This document shows positions 1-6,623 of a stretch of DNA of 21,273 nucleotides, in pieces. Each line of letters starts with the position of its first letter. Position 1 is the stretch's first letter. The notes beneath the pieces were generated by a model. It was not told the origin of the DNA. It ran no database searches and saw only the letters and a program-made list of their open reading frames with translations. Source of the stretch: JASFYU01 sp045046905 (lineage in GTDB: Bacteria; Bacteroidota; Bacteroidia; Flavobacteriales; Flavobacteriaceae); contig JASFYU010000140.1 in NCBI GenBank assembly GCA_045046905.1, positions 1 through 21,273 on the forward strand, written 5' to 3'. The position numbers and the translations under genes were made by a program.

Positions 1-1
1 T

Positions 2-457
2 ATTTCACAAGAAAAAGAAACAGATTCCAAAGCGACTGATAGCATGGAGCAAGAAAAAGAAACCTTTGCGGTTGTAAAAAGCGAAAAAGAATGGCGAAAA
101 GAACTGACCCCCATACAGTTTCACATCCTCAGAAAGGCGGGTACCGAAAACCCCTTCACTAGTGACCTATTAGAGAACAAGAAAAAAGGTACCTACGTTT
201 GTGCCGCCTGTGATACTGAACTTTTTAAAAGTGATTATAAATTTAAATCAGGTACGGGTTGGCCCAGTTTTGATCGTGAAATCATGAACAATGTTGCTTT
301 TGAAGTAGATTATACTCTTGGTGTAAAACGTACCGAAGAACACTGTGCCACCTGTGGCGGACATTTAGGTCATGTTTTTGACGATGGGCCCCAAACCACT
401 GGAAAAAGACATTGTATCAATGGTGCGGCCCTAAAGTTTATTCCTAAGGAAAAGTAG
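2..457 (+). CDS. msrB: Peptide-methionine (R)-S-oxide reductase (MsrB), 5' end beyond window
   Basis: MsrB reduces the R-epimer of methionine sulfoxide in oxidised proteins. Counting from the first in-window ATG (position 44, 137 residues), the full domain is visible. A zinc-type CxxC lies at Cys53/Cys56, GTGWPSF at 70-76, the second CxxC at Cys101/Cys104 followed by GGHLGHVF, and RHCINGAALKF near the C-terminus with catalytic Cys124. The reading frame stays open upstream of position 44 to the window edge. That upstream stretch (ISQEKETDSKATDS) is charged and resembles the residues just after the ATG, and no ribosome-binding site precedes position 44. I therefore infer that the real start lies outside the window and that the protein has an extra N-terminal segment, possibly a lipoprotein leader as in many Bacteroidetes MsrBs. 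The function is certain; the start is not. Confidence 0.93.
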   Translation: MSQEKETDSKATDSMEQEKETFAVVKSEKEWRKELTPIQFHILRKAGTENPFTSDLLENKKKGTYVCAACDTELFKSDYKFKSGTGWPSFDREIMNNVAFEVDYTLGVKRTEEHCATCGGHLGHVFDDGPQTTGKRHCINGAALKFIPKEK

Positions 458-558
458 TCGGCAGATATCTTGTTACGCCTTTGGTTTATGTTCTTGGTAT
501 TCCGGAAGCCAATAACTTCGAGGAAACCCAAGAAGCAGAGAGAAGAAAAGAATCTTAA
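448..558 (+). pseudogene. Coding-like fragment without start codon (possible gene remnant)
   Basis: This is an open frame of about 36 codons that overlaps the last codons of msrB in another frame and ends with TAA at 556-558. Its translation contains GRYLVTPLVYVLGIPEA followed by NNFEETQEAERRKES. That is a hydrophobic stretch and then a charged tail, as at the end of an inner-membrane protein. It has no ATG, GTG or TTG at a sensible place and a stop codon sits just upstream at 445-447. I do not recognise the family. It may be the decayed 3' end of a membrane-protein gene, or chance. Confidence 0.25.
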
Positions 559-584
559 TCATTTCGATTCAGAGCATCGAGGAA

Positions 585-657
585 ATCAACAACCTCGACC
601 CAAGAGTACGAGGTAAGCTTCCGAAAAAACATTTTTTATTTCGAGGCAAGCCTGCCT
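585..657 (-). repeat. Composite intergenic repeat, copy 1
   Basis: Read on the minus strand, this stretch matches 14031-14094 over about 64 bases with roughly ten differences. Shared landmarks are GACCCAAGAGTACGAGGTA, the A/T-rich ACATTTTTT segment and TCGAGG. It ends in CCTGCCT, the half-arm of the family's main palindrome. The two copies lie in opposite orientations about 13.4 kb apart. No coding sequence is seen in it. Confidence 0.75.
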
Positions 658-676
658 AGGAGAGGTAAATCGGAAA

Positions 677-697
677 CCCCGAGGCATAGCCTAGGGG
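677..697 (+). terminator. Hairpin followed by T-rich stretch, candidate terminator
   Basis: The sequence CCCC-g-AGGC-ata-GCCT-a-GGGG folds into an eight-pair stem with one G/A mismatch. It is followed by AATATTCTTTTT. In the plus direction this resembles an intrinsic terminator, about 220 bases after msrB. It sits next to a repeat copy, so it may equally be part of the repeat. Confidence 0.35.
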
Positions 698-1038
698 AAT
701 ATTCTTTTTGAATAAATATCTCTTAAAACTGCTTATCTTACTAAGACTAAGCAAGTCATATAGACCAAATCGTATTTCTAAGAGAACTGATAAAAGAGGC
801 AAGTGGTTCTCTCTTTTAATTCACAAAGGAGGTTCGAAAGCTTTCAACAAAGAAAAGTTCGAGAGTTGAAAATGCTTAGGCCTGTATTCAAGGGCCTATT
901 ATGCCTCTGTTTCACATTTTCACCCTACCGATTGACACTGCCGTCAGCACACTTTTTTGTCTGGCCTTTTGCATATACCTCTCCATTCTTTTTTATAAGG
1001 GCCCTGTAATTTAGGCGTGATCTTTCCATTTGGTTTTG

Positions 1039-1046
1039 TATTTTTG
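1039..1046 (+). promoter_or_regulatory. Candidate -7 box (TATTTTTG) for lpdA
   Basis: The box fits the Bacteroidetes TAnnTTTG -7 consensus and lies about 80 bases before the lpdA start. No good TTG -33 element stands 17-19 bases upstream, so support is partial. A repeat fragment (1052-1069) would lie in the 5' leader. Confidence 0.3.
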
Positions 1047-1051
1047 CAGCT

Positions 1052-1069
1052 GCTTACCGGCAGGCAGGC
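1052..1069. repeat. Short GGCAGGCAGG repeat fragment
   Basis: GCTTACCGGCAGGCAGGC resembles one arm plus loop of the CCTGCCTACCGCAGGCAGG palindrome with an extra GGCA unit. It lies in the presumed lpdA leader. Confidence 0.5.
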
Positions 1070-1126
1070 TTTCAATATACCTCCATTTCATAATCAAATT
1101 GGTATTAGAATTTCAAAAAATAAAAT

Positions 1127-2518
1127 ATGAGCAATTTCGATATTATTGTTTTAGGTAGTGGCCCAGGAGGATATGTAACCGCCATTAGGGCCTCTCAATT
1201 AGGGTTAAAAACCGCTATCATAGAAAAAGAAAATCTTGGTGGCGTATGTCTGAATTGGGGCTGCATTCCTACCAAAGCTTTATTAAAATCGGCTCAAGTA
1301 TTTGAATATCTGCAACATGCAAGCGATTACGGTCTTAAAGCAGATGGCGTAGACAAGGATTTTAATGCGGTTGTTCAGCGAAGTCGTGGCATAGCCAGTG
1401 ATATGAGCAAGGGTGTTCAATTTTTGATGAAGAAAAACAAAATCGAGGTCATCAATGGGTATGGCACCTTAAAACCGGGAAAAAAGGTATCAGTCAAAGA
1501 TGAGGCTGGTAAAGAAACCGAGTACAGTGCAACACATATTATTATCGCAACAGGTGCACGTAGTCGTGAGCTGCCAAGTTTACCCCAAGACGGTAAAAAG
1601 ATAATAGGGTATCGCGAGGCAATGACCTTGGAGAAACAACCCAAGAAAATGATCGTTGTGGGCAGTGGTGCCATTGGTATCGAATTCGCCTATTTTTATA
1701 AGGCCATGGGCACTGAGGTCACCGTAGTAGAATTTCTTCCTAGAATAGTGCCTGTCGAGGATGAAGATATTTCTAAACAACTCGAGCGTAGCTTTAAAAA
1801 AGCAGGTATAAAGATTATGACCTCTTCGGAAGTCACTAAGGTAGATACCTCAGGAGAAGGCGTAAAAGCAACGGTCAAAACTGCTAAAGGAGAGCAAATT
1901 TTAGAGGCTGATATTGTTTTATCGGCTGTAGGCATAAAATCGAATATCGAAAATATAGGCCTTGAAGCTGTGGGTATCGCTACTGACAGAGACAAAATCT
2001 TGGTCAATGATTATTACCAGACCAACATTCCTGGCTATTATGCCATCGGCGATGTAACGCCCGGGCAGGCCTTGGCTCATGTTGCCTCAGCAGAGGGTAT
2101 TTTGTGTGTCGAGAAGATTGCAGGAATGCATATTGAAGCCTTAGACTATGGCAACATTCCTGGCTGTACGTATTGTACGCCTGAAATTGCCTCGGTCGGA
2201 CTAACCGAAAAGCAGGCCAAGGAAGCCGGCCATGATATTAAAGTGGGTAAATTTCCATTTTCCGCAAGCGGAAAGGCCAAAGCCTCTGGTAATCCTGATG
2301 GCTTCGTCAAAGTCATCTTCGATGCCAAATATGGTGAATGGCTGGGCTGCCATATGATTGGCGCCGGGGTAACCGATATGATAGCAGAAGCCGTTGTCGC
2401 CCGTAAACTAGAAACTACTGGTCATGAAATCCTAAAAGCCGTTCACCCCCACCCTACTATGAGCGAGGCCGTTATGGAAGCCGTTGCCGCTGCATATGAC
2501 GAAGTTATACACTTATAA
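1127..2518 (+). CDS. lpdA: Dihydrolipoyl dehydrogenase (E3)
   Basis: This is the FAD- and NAD-dependent E3 subunit. It reoxidises dihydrolipoamide in 2-oxoacid dehydrogenase complexes and the glycine cleavage system, in the cytoplasm. The 463-residue length is typical. The FAD-binding GSGPGG is at 10-15 and the redox disulfide motif GGVCLNWGCIPTK carries Cys41 and Cys46. ATGA follows at 141-144 and the NAD-binding GSGAIG at 179-184. The second FAD contact YAIGD is at 305-309. The C-terminal HPHPTMSE at 440-447 supplies the His442/Glu447 active-site pair. The next gene begins three bases after its stop codon, so the two are very likely co-transcribed. No E1 or E2 gene is nearby, so which complex it serves cannot be read from context. 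All key residues are present. Confidence 0.97.
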   Translation: MSNFDIIVLGSGPGGYVTAIRASQLGLKTAIIEKENLGGVCLNWGCIPTKALLKSAQVFEYLQHASDYGLKADGVDKDFNAVVQRSRGIASDMSKGVQFLMKKNKIEVINGYGTLKPGKKVSVKDEAGKETEYSATHIIIATGARSRELPSLPQDGKKIIGYREAMTLEKQPKKMIVVGSGAIGIEFAYFYKAMGTEVTVVEFLPRIVPVEDEDISKQLERSFKKAGIKIMTSSEVTKVDTSGEGVKATVKTAKGEQILEADIVLSAVGIKSNIENIGLEAVGIATDRDKILVNDYYQTNIPGYYAIGDVTPGQALAHVASAEGILCVEKIAGMHIEALDYGNIPGCTYCTPEIASVGLTEKQAKEAGHDIKVGKFPFSASGKAKASGNPDGFVKVIFDAKYGEWLGCHMIGAGVTDMIAEAVVARKLETTGHEILKAVHPHPTMSEAVMEAVAAAYDEVIHL

Positions 2519-2521
2519 TCA

Positions 2522-2812
2522 ATGAAAATGCTACTTACAAGCTTTAGAATTACCGCCATCCTCGAAGGCATCTCATACCTTATGCTTTTTGCCATTGGTA
2601 TGCCTTTGAAATACTTGGCCGAGATACCACAACCTAACATGTATATCGGCTATGCGCATGGGTTTCTATTTATCGCCTATGTGATTCTGGCTTTTATTTT
2701 TTGGATGCAAAAGAAATGGGACATTAAAAGATTAATCATCCTCATAGTGGCTTCATTACTGCCTTTTGCTACTTTTTATATTGATGCCAAGTATTTAAAA
2801 CCGCTTGATTAA
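2522..2812 (+). CDS. DUF3817 family small integral membrane protein
   Basis: This 96-residue protein has three hydrophobic segments, at about 5-28, 42-62 and 69-88. It carries the DUF3817 signatures: an early ITAILEGISYL, then YIGYAHGFLFIAY in the second helix, and LLPFATFYID near the end. The family's biochemical role is not established; members are small inner-membrane proteins. It starts three bases after the lpdA stop, so it is likely translated from the same mRNA. A candidate plus-strand promoter box overlaps its 3' end and points into the downstream spacer. Confidence 0.85.
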   Translation: MKMLLTSFRITAILEGISYLMLFAIGMPLKYLAEIPQPNMYIGYAHGFLFIAYVILAFIFWMQKKWDIKRLIILIVASLLPFATFYIDAKYLKPLD

Positions 2813-2822
2813 CAACCCCATT

Positions 2823-2830
2823 TATCTTTG
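2823..2830 (+). promoter_or_regulatory. Orphan promoter-like box (TATCTTTG)
   Basis: This is an exact match to TAnnTTTG, with a TTG at 2805-2807 (15-base spacer, slightly short). It reads into a 130-base stretch with no plus-strand gene, containing a nested hairpin at 2873-2903. It could drive a small RNA or be a chance or relic match. Confidence 0.3.
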
Positions 2831-2872
2831 TATTGACTAAAAAAGGAAGTGGTATTGATGACCTACGAACTA

Positions 2873-2903
2873 TAGCTAAAAGAATACGTTCGTATAAAAG
2901 CTA
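2873..2903 (+). repeat. Nested inverted repeat downstream of orphan promoter
   Basis: The outer arms TAGCT and AGCTA enclose the inner arms ATACG and CGTAT with a TT loop; A-rich internal loops separate the two helices. The position is about 40 bases downstream of the TATCTTTG box. It may be the body of a small RNA. No known RNA family is recognised. Confidence 0.35.
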
Positions 2904-2946
2904 GCCCATGTTTTTACAAGACTCTATTTGAGCGATTATACCTATG

Positions 2947-2973
2947 TTTTTGTGAGTTGAAAAATCACAAAAA
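2947..2973. repeat. Inverted repeat overlapping the aroQ stop codon
   Basis: Nine-base perfect arms, TTTTTGTGA and TCACAAAAA, are separated by nine bases. The second arm includes the aroQ stop (2965-2967 on the minus strand). The hairpin could act as a transcription end for aroQ, or as a bidirectional one. It lacks a G/C-rich stem and a classical trailing T-run, so it is listed only as an inverted repeat. Confidence 0.5.
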
Positions 2974-3378
2974 ACTCTGAATCGCCAAATCATAGCTCTG
3001 GAGTCCAAAGCCCAAGATTACGCCTTTGGCAACTGGCGATATATAAGAAACATGCCTAAATTCTTCTCGTTTATGAGTATTTGAGATATGCACCTCTACA
3101 ACAGGAGTTTCTATCGCCTTAACCGCATCAGCAATACCGACTGAAGTATGTGTATACGCAGCCGCATTGAGAACAATACCATCATAGGAAAAACCTACTT
3201 CTTGTATTTTTCCAATAATTTCTCCTTCGATATTCGATTGAAAATATTCAAGTTGCGCCTCCTTGAACTTTAATTGAAGTTCCGAGAAATAATCCTCAAA
3301 AGTTTTGTTCCCATATACTTCGGGTTCTCGCCTACCGAGAAGGTTGAGGTTGGGCCCGTTGATAATCAGTATTTTCAT
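2965..3378 (-). CDS. aroQ: Type II 3-dehydroquinate dehydratase
   Basis: This enzyme catalyses dehydration of 3-dehydroquinate to 3-dehydroshikimate in the shikimate pathway (cytoplasmic, type II dodecamer family). The 137-residue length is normal for the family. The N-terminal ILIINGPNLNLLGRREPEVY carries the catalytic Tyr22 and the mobile-loop arginine region. VLNAAAYTHTS (69-79) forms the substrate pocket. EVHISNTHKREEFRH (95-109) supplies the conserved His97 and Arg108. It lies downstream of two beta-barrel genes on the same strand, 85 bases from the nearer one. In many Flavobacteriaceae aroQ sits divergently next to xerD; here two porin-like genes separate them. Confidence 0.96.
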   Translation of the reverse strand: MKILIINGPNLNLLGRREPEVYGNKTFEDYFSELQLKFKEAQLEYFQSNIEGEIIGKIQEVGFSYDGIVLNAAAYTHTSVGIADAVKAIETPVVEVHISNTHKREEFRHVSYISPVAKGVILGFGLQSYDLAIQSFL

Positions 3379-3463
3379 TTGATAAAAATAGCGAATTGTT
3401 ATTCATAAAAAAAGCGGAAGAACAGCATCTGTTTATCAATTCAAATCAAGACATTATTCTTTA

Positions 3464-3979
3464 TTACCTACGACCTCGAGATGCCTCAAAAGTATATAGT
3501 ATACCAATATTGGCGGTCGACCAAGAATCACCTTCTAAGTTGATGCCCGTATATGACAAATTAAGTTCTGTTTGAGGACCTAATAAGAAACCAATCAGCG
3601 GCCGGTAATACAAGCCCCCTTTATTGCCATCATTAATGCCAAAGGCCTGCCCTACATCAACGCCTAAAGAAAATGAATTCGACGGCCATAATCGTATGGA
3701 TCCAGCAATAGGTACAAACTGTACATTAGGCAAATCGGCAAGGACGGTTCCGGTCTGAAATTTTTCGGGAAATCCGTGAATAAAACCAGTGGTTACACCG
3801 AGGTCTATCACTTCGCCAAGGGCATACATATAACCCGCATCAACCCCAATCACTACACCTACCTTATTATTGAAATCGCCAACAGGAATACCTCCTTGAA
3901 TGCCAATCTTAAAGCCTTGTTGTGCATACGACCCCATACCCACAAATGTAAGGCTAAGGGCTATAATTATATTTTTCAT
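3464..3979 (-). CDS. Secreted outer-membrane beta-barrel-like protein
   Basis: This 171-residue protein has an N-terminal signal peptide (hydrophobic 4-17, probable cleavage after Ala19 in GSYAQ). The mature part alternates glycines and aromatics in short amphipathic strands (FKIGIQGGIPVGDF, GVVIGVDAGYMYAL, SFSLGVDVGQAFGIN, ANIGILYTF), as in small eight-strand OMP barrels. The last strand ends ILYTF and is followed by a short basic tail, EASRGRR, after the usual terminal aromatic. No enzymatic motif is seen. The product probably sits in the outer membrane. It is preceded by a well-formed candidate promoter (4007-4035) and followed by aroQ. A neighbouring gene encodes a second barrel of a different subfamily. 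Confidence 0.75.
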   Translation of the reverse strand: MKNIIIALSLTFVGMGSYAQQGFKIGIQGGIPVGDFNNKVGVVIGVDAGYMYALGEVIDLGVTTGFIHGFPEKFQTGTVLADLPNVQFVPIAGSIRLWPSNSFSLGVDVGQAFGINDGNKGGLYYRPLIGFLLGPQTELNLSYTGINLEGDSWSTANIGILYTFEASRGRR

Positions 3980-4006
3980 CTGTACCGATTTTAAATTCTA
4001 TCGGAA

Positions 4007-4035
4007 CAAAACTATATGCTTGAGCAAATTATCAA
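4007..4035 (-). promoter_or_regulatory. Bacteroidetes-type promoter for the 3464-3979 gene
   Basis: On the minus strand, TTG (4035-4033), an 18-base spacer and TAGTTTTG (4014-4007) match TTG-N17-19-TAnnTTTG. The -7 box lies 27 bases before the start codon at 3979, giving a leader of about 20 bases. This is the best-formed promoter in the window. Confidence 0.55.
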
Positions 4036-4138
4036 GCATTTTTGTTGCCAAACTACCAAAAATGGTTGTGCAAGTGAAATTATAAGCGTTTTATCGGGAG
4101 TCAGATTGTTTTTCTTCCCTTAGTCATACCACAATGTA

Positions 4139-4720
4139 CTATAAAAAATATACGGCCGAAACTTGAAAGACCCTGTTCTTTGAAGCAACATCTTTGATGG
4201 CATTGATAAAACCAAGGTTGAAACGCAATTGAAAATAAAAATTATCGTCTAGTTGATATCCGGCACCTACTGCCAGACCAAAATCTAATCCGTTACTCTC
4301 ACCAATAGTTTGCTGATCACCTGATCCGCCATAGAAGTTACCATCCAAGTTATCCGAAAGCAAGATGTTCAATTGTGGTCCTGCTTCTATATACAAATCA
4401 TCCCATACATTATATTTGGCGACCACAGGAATGGTCAAGTACCAAAAATTAAGATTGCTTTCAAAAAAGCCACCACTACCCTGTACTGAAATTAGGGCTT
4501 CAGGTTGAATCATTATCGTATCGCTAAAAGGTATCTCCAGCACACCCCCAAAATGAATGCCCACCTTGGCATCATAACTATAGGCGGCATTACCTCCCAG
4601 AGAAGATACGTTTAAACCTGCCTTGGCACCAAATAGAATGTCACTCTGCGCCCTTAAGTTCATCGACCAAAGACTTACTATTACGAAAATAATTGAAAAA
4701 AAATGTACTTTACCTTTCAT
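4139..4720 (-). CDS. Porin family protein (OMP beta-barrel, PorT-like)
   Basis: This 193-residue protein has a signal peptide with cleavage probably after LRA (residue 24). The mature sequence shows the outer-membrane beta-barrel domain typical of Bacteroidetes (PF13568 type). It starts FGAKAGLNVSSLGG, has YLTIPVVAKYNVWDDLYIEA followed by GPQLNILLSD in the middle, then LDFGLAVGAGYQL and a final strand FQVSAVYFL ending in an aromatic/hydrophobic pair as expected for barrel insertion. Substrate and function are unknown. It has its own candidate -7 box (4756-4763). The 159-base spacer to the next minus-strand gene contains that gene's promoter, so the two barrels are probably separate transcription units. 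Confidence 0.85.
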   Translation of the reverse strand: MKGKVHFFSIIFVIVSLWSMNLRAQSDILFGAKAGLNVSSLGGNAAYSYDAKVGIHFGGVLEIPFSDTIMIQPEALISVQGSGGFFESNLNFWYLTIPVVAKYNVWDDLYIEAGPQLNILLSDNLDGNFYGGSGDQQTIGESNGLDFGLAVGAGYQLDDNFYFQLRFNLGFINAIKDVASKNRVFQVSAVYFL

Positions 4721-4755
4721 TGAATATGTGTTTTAATAATGAATATACTATGTGA

Positions 4756-4763
4756 CAAAATTA
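4756..4763 (-). promoter_or_regulatory. Candidate -7 box (TAATTTTG) for the porin gene
   Basis: On the minus strand this matches TAnnTTTG and lies 35 bases before the start at 4720. No clear TTG stands at the right distance upstream, so only the -7 element is supported. Confidence 0.35.
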
Positions 4764-4982
4764 CATAATTATAGACTTTGTTTAAACTTATCACACTTAA
4801 AATTAAAGATAATTTAAACCTATAACCGGCATGAAAAAAGGGTGAAATAACACCTCATCGCCAAGCCCTTTTATAGCCTGGGTTCGGCCCATGGTCAAAC
4901 ACAATAGTAACTATAGAATAGGTCACAGAAAACAAAAATATTTTTTTGTCCTCTTCTGCTTCGAGTTATTTTCATAGCCATA

Positions 4983-5001
4983 CCTGCCTGCCATAGGCAG
5001 G
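4983..5001. repeat. CCTGCCT/AGGCAGG palindrome
   Basis: Seven-base perfect arms surround a GCCAT loop. This is the core hairpin of the intergenic repeat family, here without the TTTAAC linker and second hairpin seen in fuller copies. Confidence 0.7.
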
Positions 5002-5078
5002 GCTACTGAAATAATGCGTAAAATGATACCACTAAAGGCCTGTTCAGAGGAAAGCCGATGCATGAATACGTTTGAATG

Positions 5079-5096
5079 CCTTAGGTCGAACTCAAG
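5079..5096 (-). repeat. Short repeat element CTTGAGTTCGACCTAAGG
   Basis: The minus strand reads CTTGAGTTCGACCTAAGG. It shares 15 consecutive bases with CTGAGTTCGACCTAAG at 21182-21197 and resembles GTTGAGTTTCACCCAAGG at the start of the 19092 copy. It looks like the outer end of the composite repeat. Confidence 0.55.
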
Positions 5097-5219
5097 TTAC
5101 TTAGGTAGAGTTTACAGAATGCAAAAAAAAGATACGCTTTAAAATGAGAAGGGATATCTCTCTTTTTTAAAAAATCATCTAAACCTTATACAAATATCAG
5201 AGCGAACCCAGCTTAATGG

Positions 5220-5227
5220 TATCTTTA
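5220..5227 (+). promoter_or_regulatory. TATCTTTA box immediately before xerD
   Basis: The box is one base off TAnnTTTG and ends four bases before the xerD ATG. If it is used, the transcript would be leaderless or nearly so. No -33 element is obvious. Confidence 0.25.
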
Positions 5228-5231
5228 TGCT

Positions 5232-6128
5232 ATGAATTGGAAACAGGCACTTCAAGACTATCAACATTTTTTAAGAATAGAACGTGGCTTGGCCCAAAAC
5301 TCAATCAAAAATTATGTGTTGGATGTTGAGAAATTACATCTTTTTCTAACAGATAATTCAATAGACGAGAATCCGATCAGTATTGAAAAAGAAGTGGTGC
5401 AACAATTTATCTATGAGATTGCCAAAACGGTGAATCCGCGGTCTCAGTCGCGAATTATTTCTGGCCTTAAAAGCTTTTTCAACTATCTGATTTTTGAGGA
5501 TTATAGAAAAAACAATCCTATGGACCTTATAGAGTCACCCAAAATAGGTCGCAAGCTTCCTGATACGCTCTCAGAGCAGGAAATAGATCAACTTATTCAT
5601 GCCATTGACCTCAGTAAACCTGAAGGCGAACGTAACCGTGCCATGCTAGAGACTCTGTACGGTTGTGGCCTTCGTGTCTCCGAACTTACAAATCTATTGC
5701 TATCGGACCTTTACTTTGAAGAGGACTTTATCAAAGTTACAGGCAAGGGAGACAAACAGCGTTTTGTGCCAATCAGTGCCATCAACAAGAAATACATCGA
5801 TATGTACAGAAAGGAAGTAAGGGTGCACCAAAACATTCAAAAAGGCCATGAAGATATCCTTTTTCTAAACCGAAGAGGAAAGCAATTGACCCGTGCCATG
5901 GTGTTCACAATCATAAAACAACTCGCTGAAAAAATAGGCCTTGATAAAAGTATTAGTCCCCACACTTTTCGACATTCTTTTGCCACCCACCTTTTAGAAA
6001 ACGGTGCAGATCTACGAGCTATTCAACAAATGTTGGGGCATGAGAGCATTACCACCACCGAAGTATATATGCACGTGGATCGAACACATTTGGCCGAAGT
6101 GATGAACAAATTTCATCCGAGGAACTAG
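5232..6128 (+). CDS. xerD: Site-specific tyrosine recombinase XerD
   Basis: Xer recombinases resolve chromosome dimers at dif during cell division. The 298-residue length is typical. The N-terminal SAM-like core-binding domain spans about 1-90 and the catalytic domain about 108-290. All catalytic residues are present: Arg148 (GCGLRVSEL), Lys172 (GKGDKQR), His244 and Arg247 (SPHTFRHSFATHLL), His270 (MLGHESITTT) and nucleophile Tyr279 (EVYMHVD). XerD rather than XerC is chosen from the family resemblance and the common closeness of xerD to aroQ in Flavobacteriia; a XerC assignment is less likely. It stands alone, with a repeat-rich spacer after it. There are no signs of a mobile-element integrase (no extra arm-binding domain, no adjacent tRNA or att repeats). 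Confidence 0.93.
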   Translation: MNWKQALQDYQHFLRIERGLAQNSIKNYVLDVEKLHLFLTDNSIDENPISIEKEVVQQFIYEIAKTVNPRSQSRIISGLKSFFNYLIFEDYRKNNPMDLIESPKIGRKLPDTLSEQEIDQLIHAIDLSKPEGERNRAMLETLYGCGLRVSELTNLLLSDLYFEEDFIKVTGKGDKQRFVPISAINKKYIDMYRKEVRVHQNIQKGHEDILFLNRRGKQLTRAMVFTIIKQLAEKIGLDKSISPHTFRHSFATHLLENGADLRAIQQMLGHESITTTEVYMHVDRTHLAEVMNKFHPRN

Positions 6129-6255
6129 CGACAAAAAGTCTGATTTCGAAACCTACACGATTTCTATGGCAGCCTTTGGTTCTTCAGCATTTGAAATACC
6201 CTAAAAAAATAAGCAAGATGTGAACTTTACGCATATGAGTAAACTACCTCGATGC

Positions 6256-6294
6256 AAGCCTGCCTACCGCAGGCAGGTTAAACCCACTGGTGGG
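6256..6294 (-). repeat. Double-hairpin intergenic repeat
   Basis: Hairpin 1 is CCTGCCT-accgc-AGGCAGG (6259-6277). The linker TTAAA joins it to hairpin 2, CCCAC-tg-GTGGG (6283-6294). The order matches the 13991-14030 copy read on the other strand, where hairpin 2 is CCCTC-att-GAGGG. Confidence 0.75.
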
Positions 6295-6367
6295 AATGAA
6301 TACAATTAGATATCAAGATTAAGCTCCAAGACTACGAGATTGTAAACAATGAACTTACTTTTCATTT

Positions 6368-6470
6368 AGATAACTATCGGAATGATACGGCCTCAATATT
6401 ATTATGAGGAAACCTACTTCTTAGCAACTAGGTTAAACCCAATGCATGGCTATCGCCCCGCGATTAAAAT
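6368..6470 (-). repeat. Intergenic repeat segment with ATGGCTATCGCCCCG block
   Basis: It begins near GATAACTATCGG and contains GGTTAAACCCAATGCATGGC then TATCGCCCCG (6431-6460). The same order recurs at 15074-15149 (GTAGTTATCG, then ATTAAACTCACTTCATGGC and TATCGCCCCG). The 30-base block matches with only a few substitutions. Confidence 0.6.
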
Positions 6471-6623
6471 CAGCGCTTATAGATCTATTTTTCTGCCAAG
6501 ATCATATAAATTTCAAGGTCGGCAAAGGGCTGAAAAAACGCAGCTAAAATCTAAGTTTTTAATCCAATTTTGTAACAAATGAAGTAGCTTCCCTACTAAT
6601 AATGAACAACCACTAACCTAAGC

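Larger units (their letters stand above)
458..1126. other. 669-base intergenic region, repeat-rich
   Basis: No convincing gene is present. The region holds the possible remnant ending at 558, a copy of the composite intergenic repeat (585-657), a strong hairpin (677-697), a short GGCAGGCAGG-type repeat fragment (1052-1069), and a TAnnTTTG-like box at 1039-1046 ahead of lpdA. The 68-codon frame at 803-1009 is rejected because its composition is not coding-like. Confidence 0.6.
4721..5231. other. 511-base intergenic region between divergent porin and xerD genes
   Basis: No gene is seen. It contains the minus-strand -7 box near 4760, one CCTGCCT...AGGCAGG palindrome (4983-5001), a 17-base family element (5079-5096) and a TATCTTTA box abutting xerD. 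The rest is A/T-rich with no structure I can name. Confidence 0.6.
6129..6623. other. 495-base intergenic region with two repeat segments
   Basis: This holds a double-hairpin repeat (6256-6294) and a second repeat segment (6368-6470). I see no gene; the 66-codon frame at 6382-6582 lies largely in repeat sequence. No clear promoter for the sigma-factor gene was found. Confidence 0.6.

Noticed and set aside
803..1009. 68-codon plus-strand frame
   Set aside because: Phe/Leu/Ser-rich low-quality composition, no family resemblance and no ribosome-binding site; lies in a repeat-rich spacer.
5232..6128. XerD gene as a mobile-element integrase
   Set aside because: Length, motifs and position fit the housekeeping recombinase; no att-like repeats, tRNA gene or cargo genes nearby.
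6382..6582. 66-codon plus-strand frame
   Set aside because: Largely made of the repeat block (MHGYRPAIKI is the translated ATGGCTATCGCCCCG region); not coding-like.
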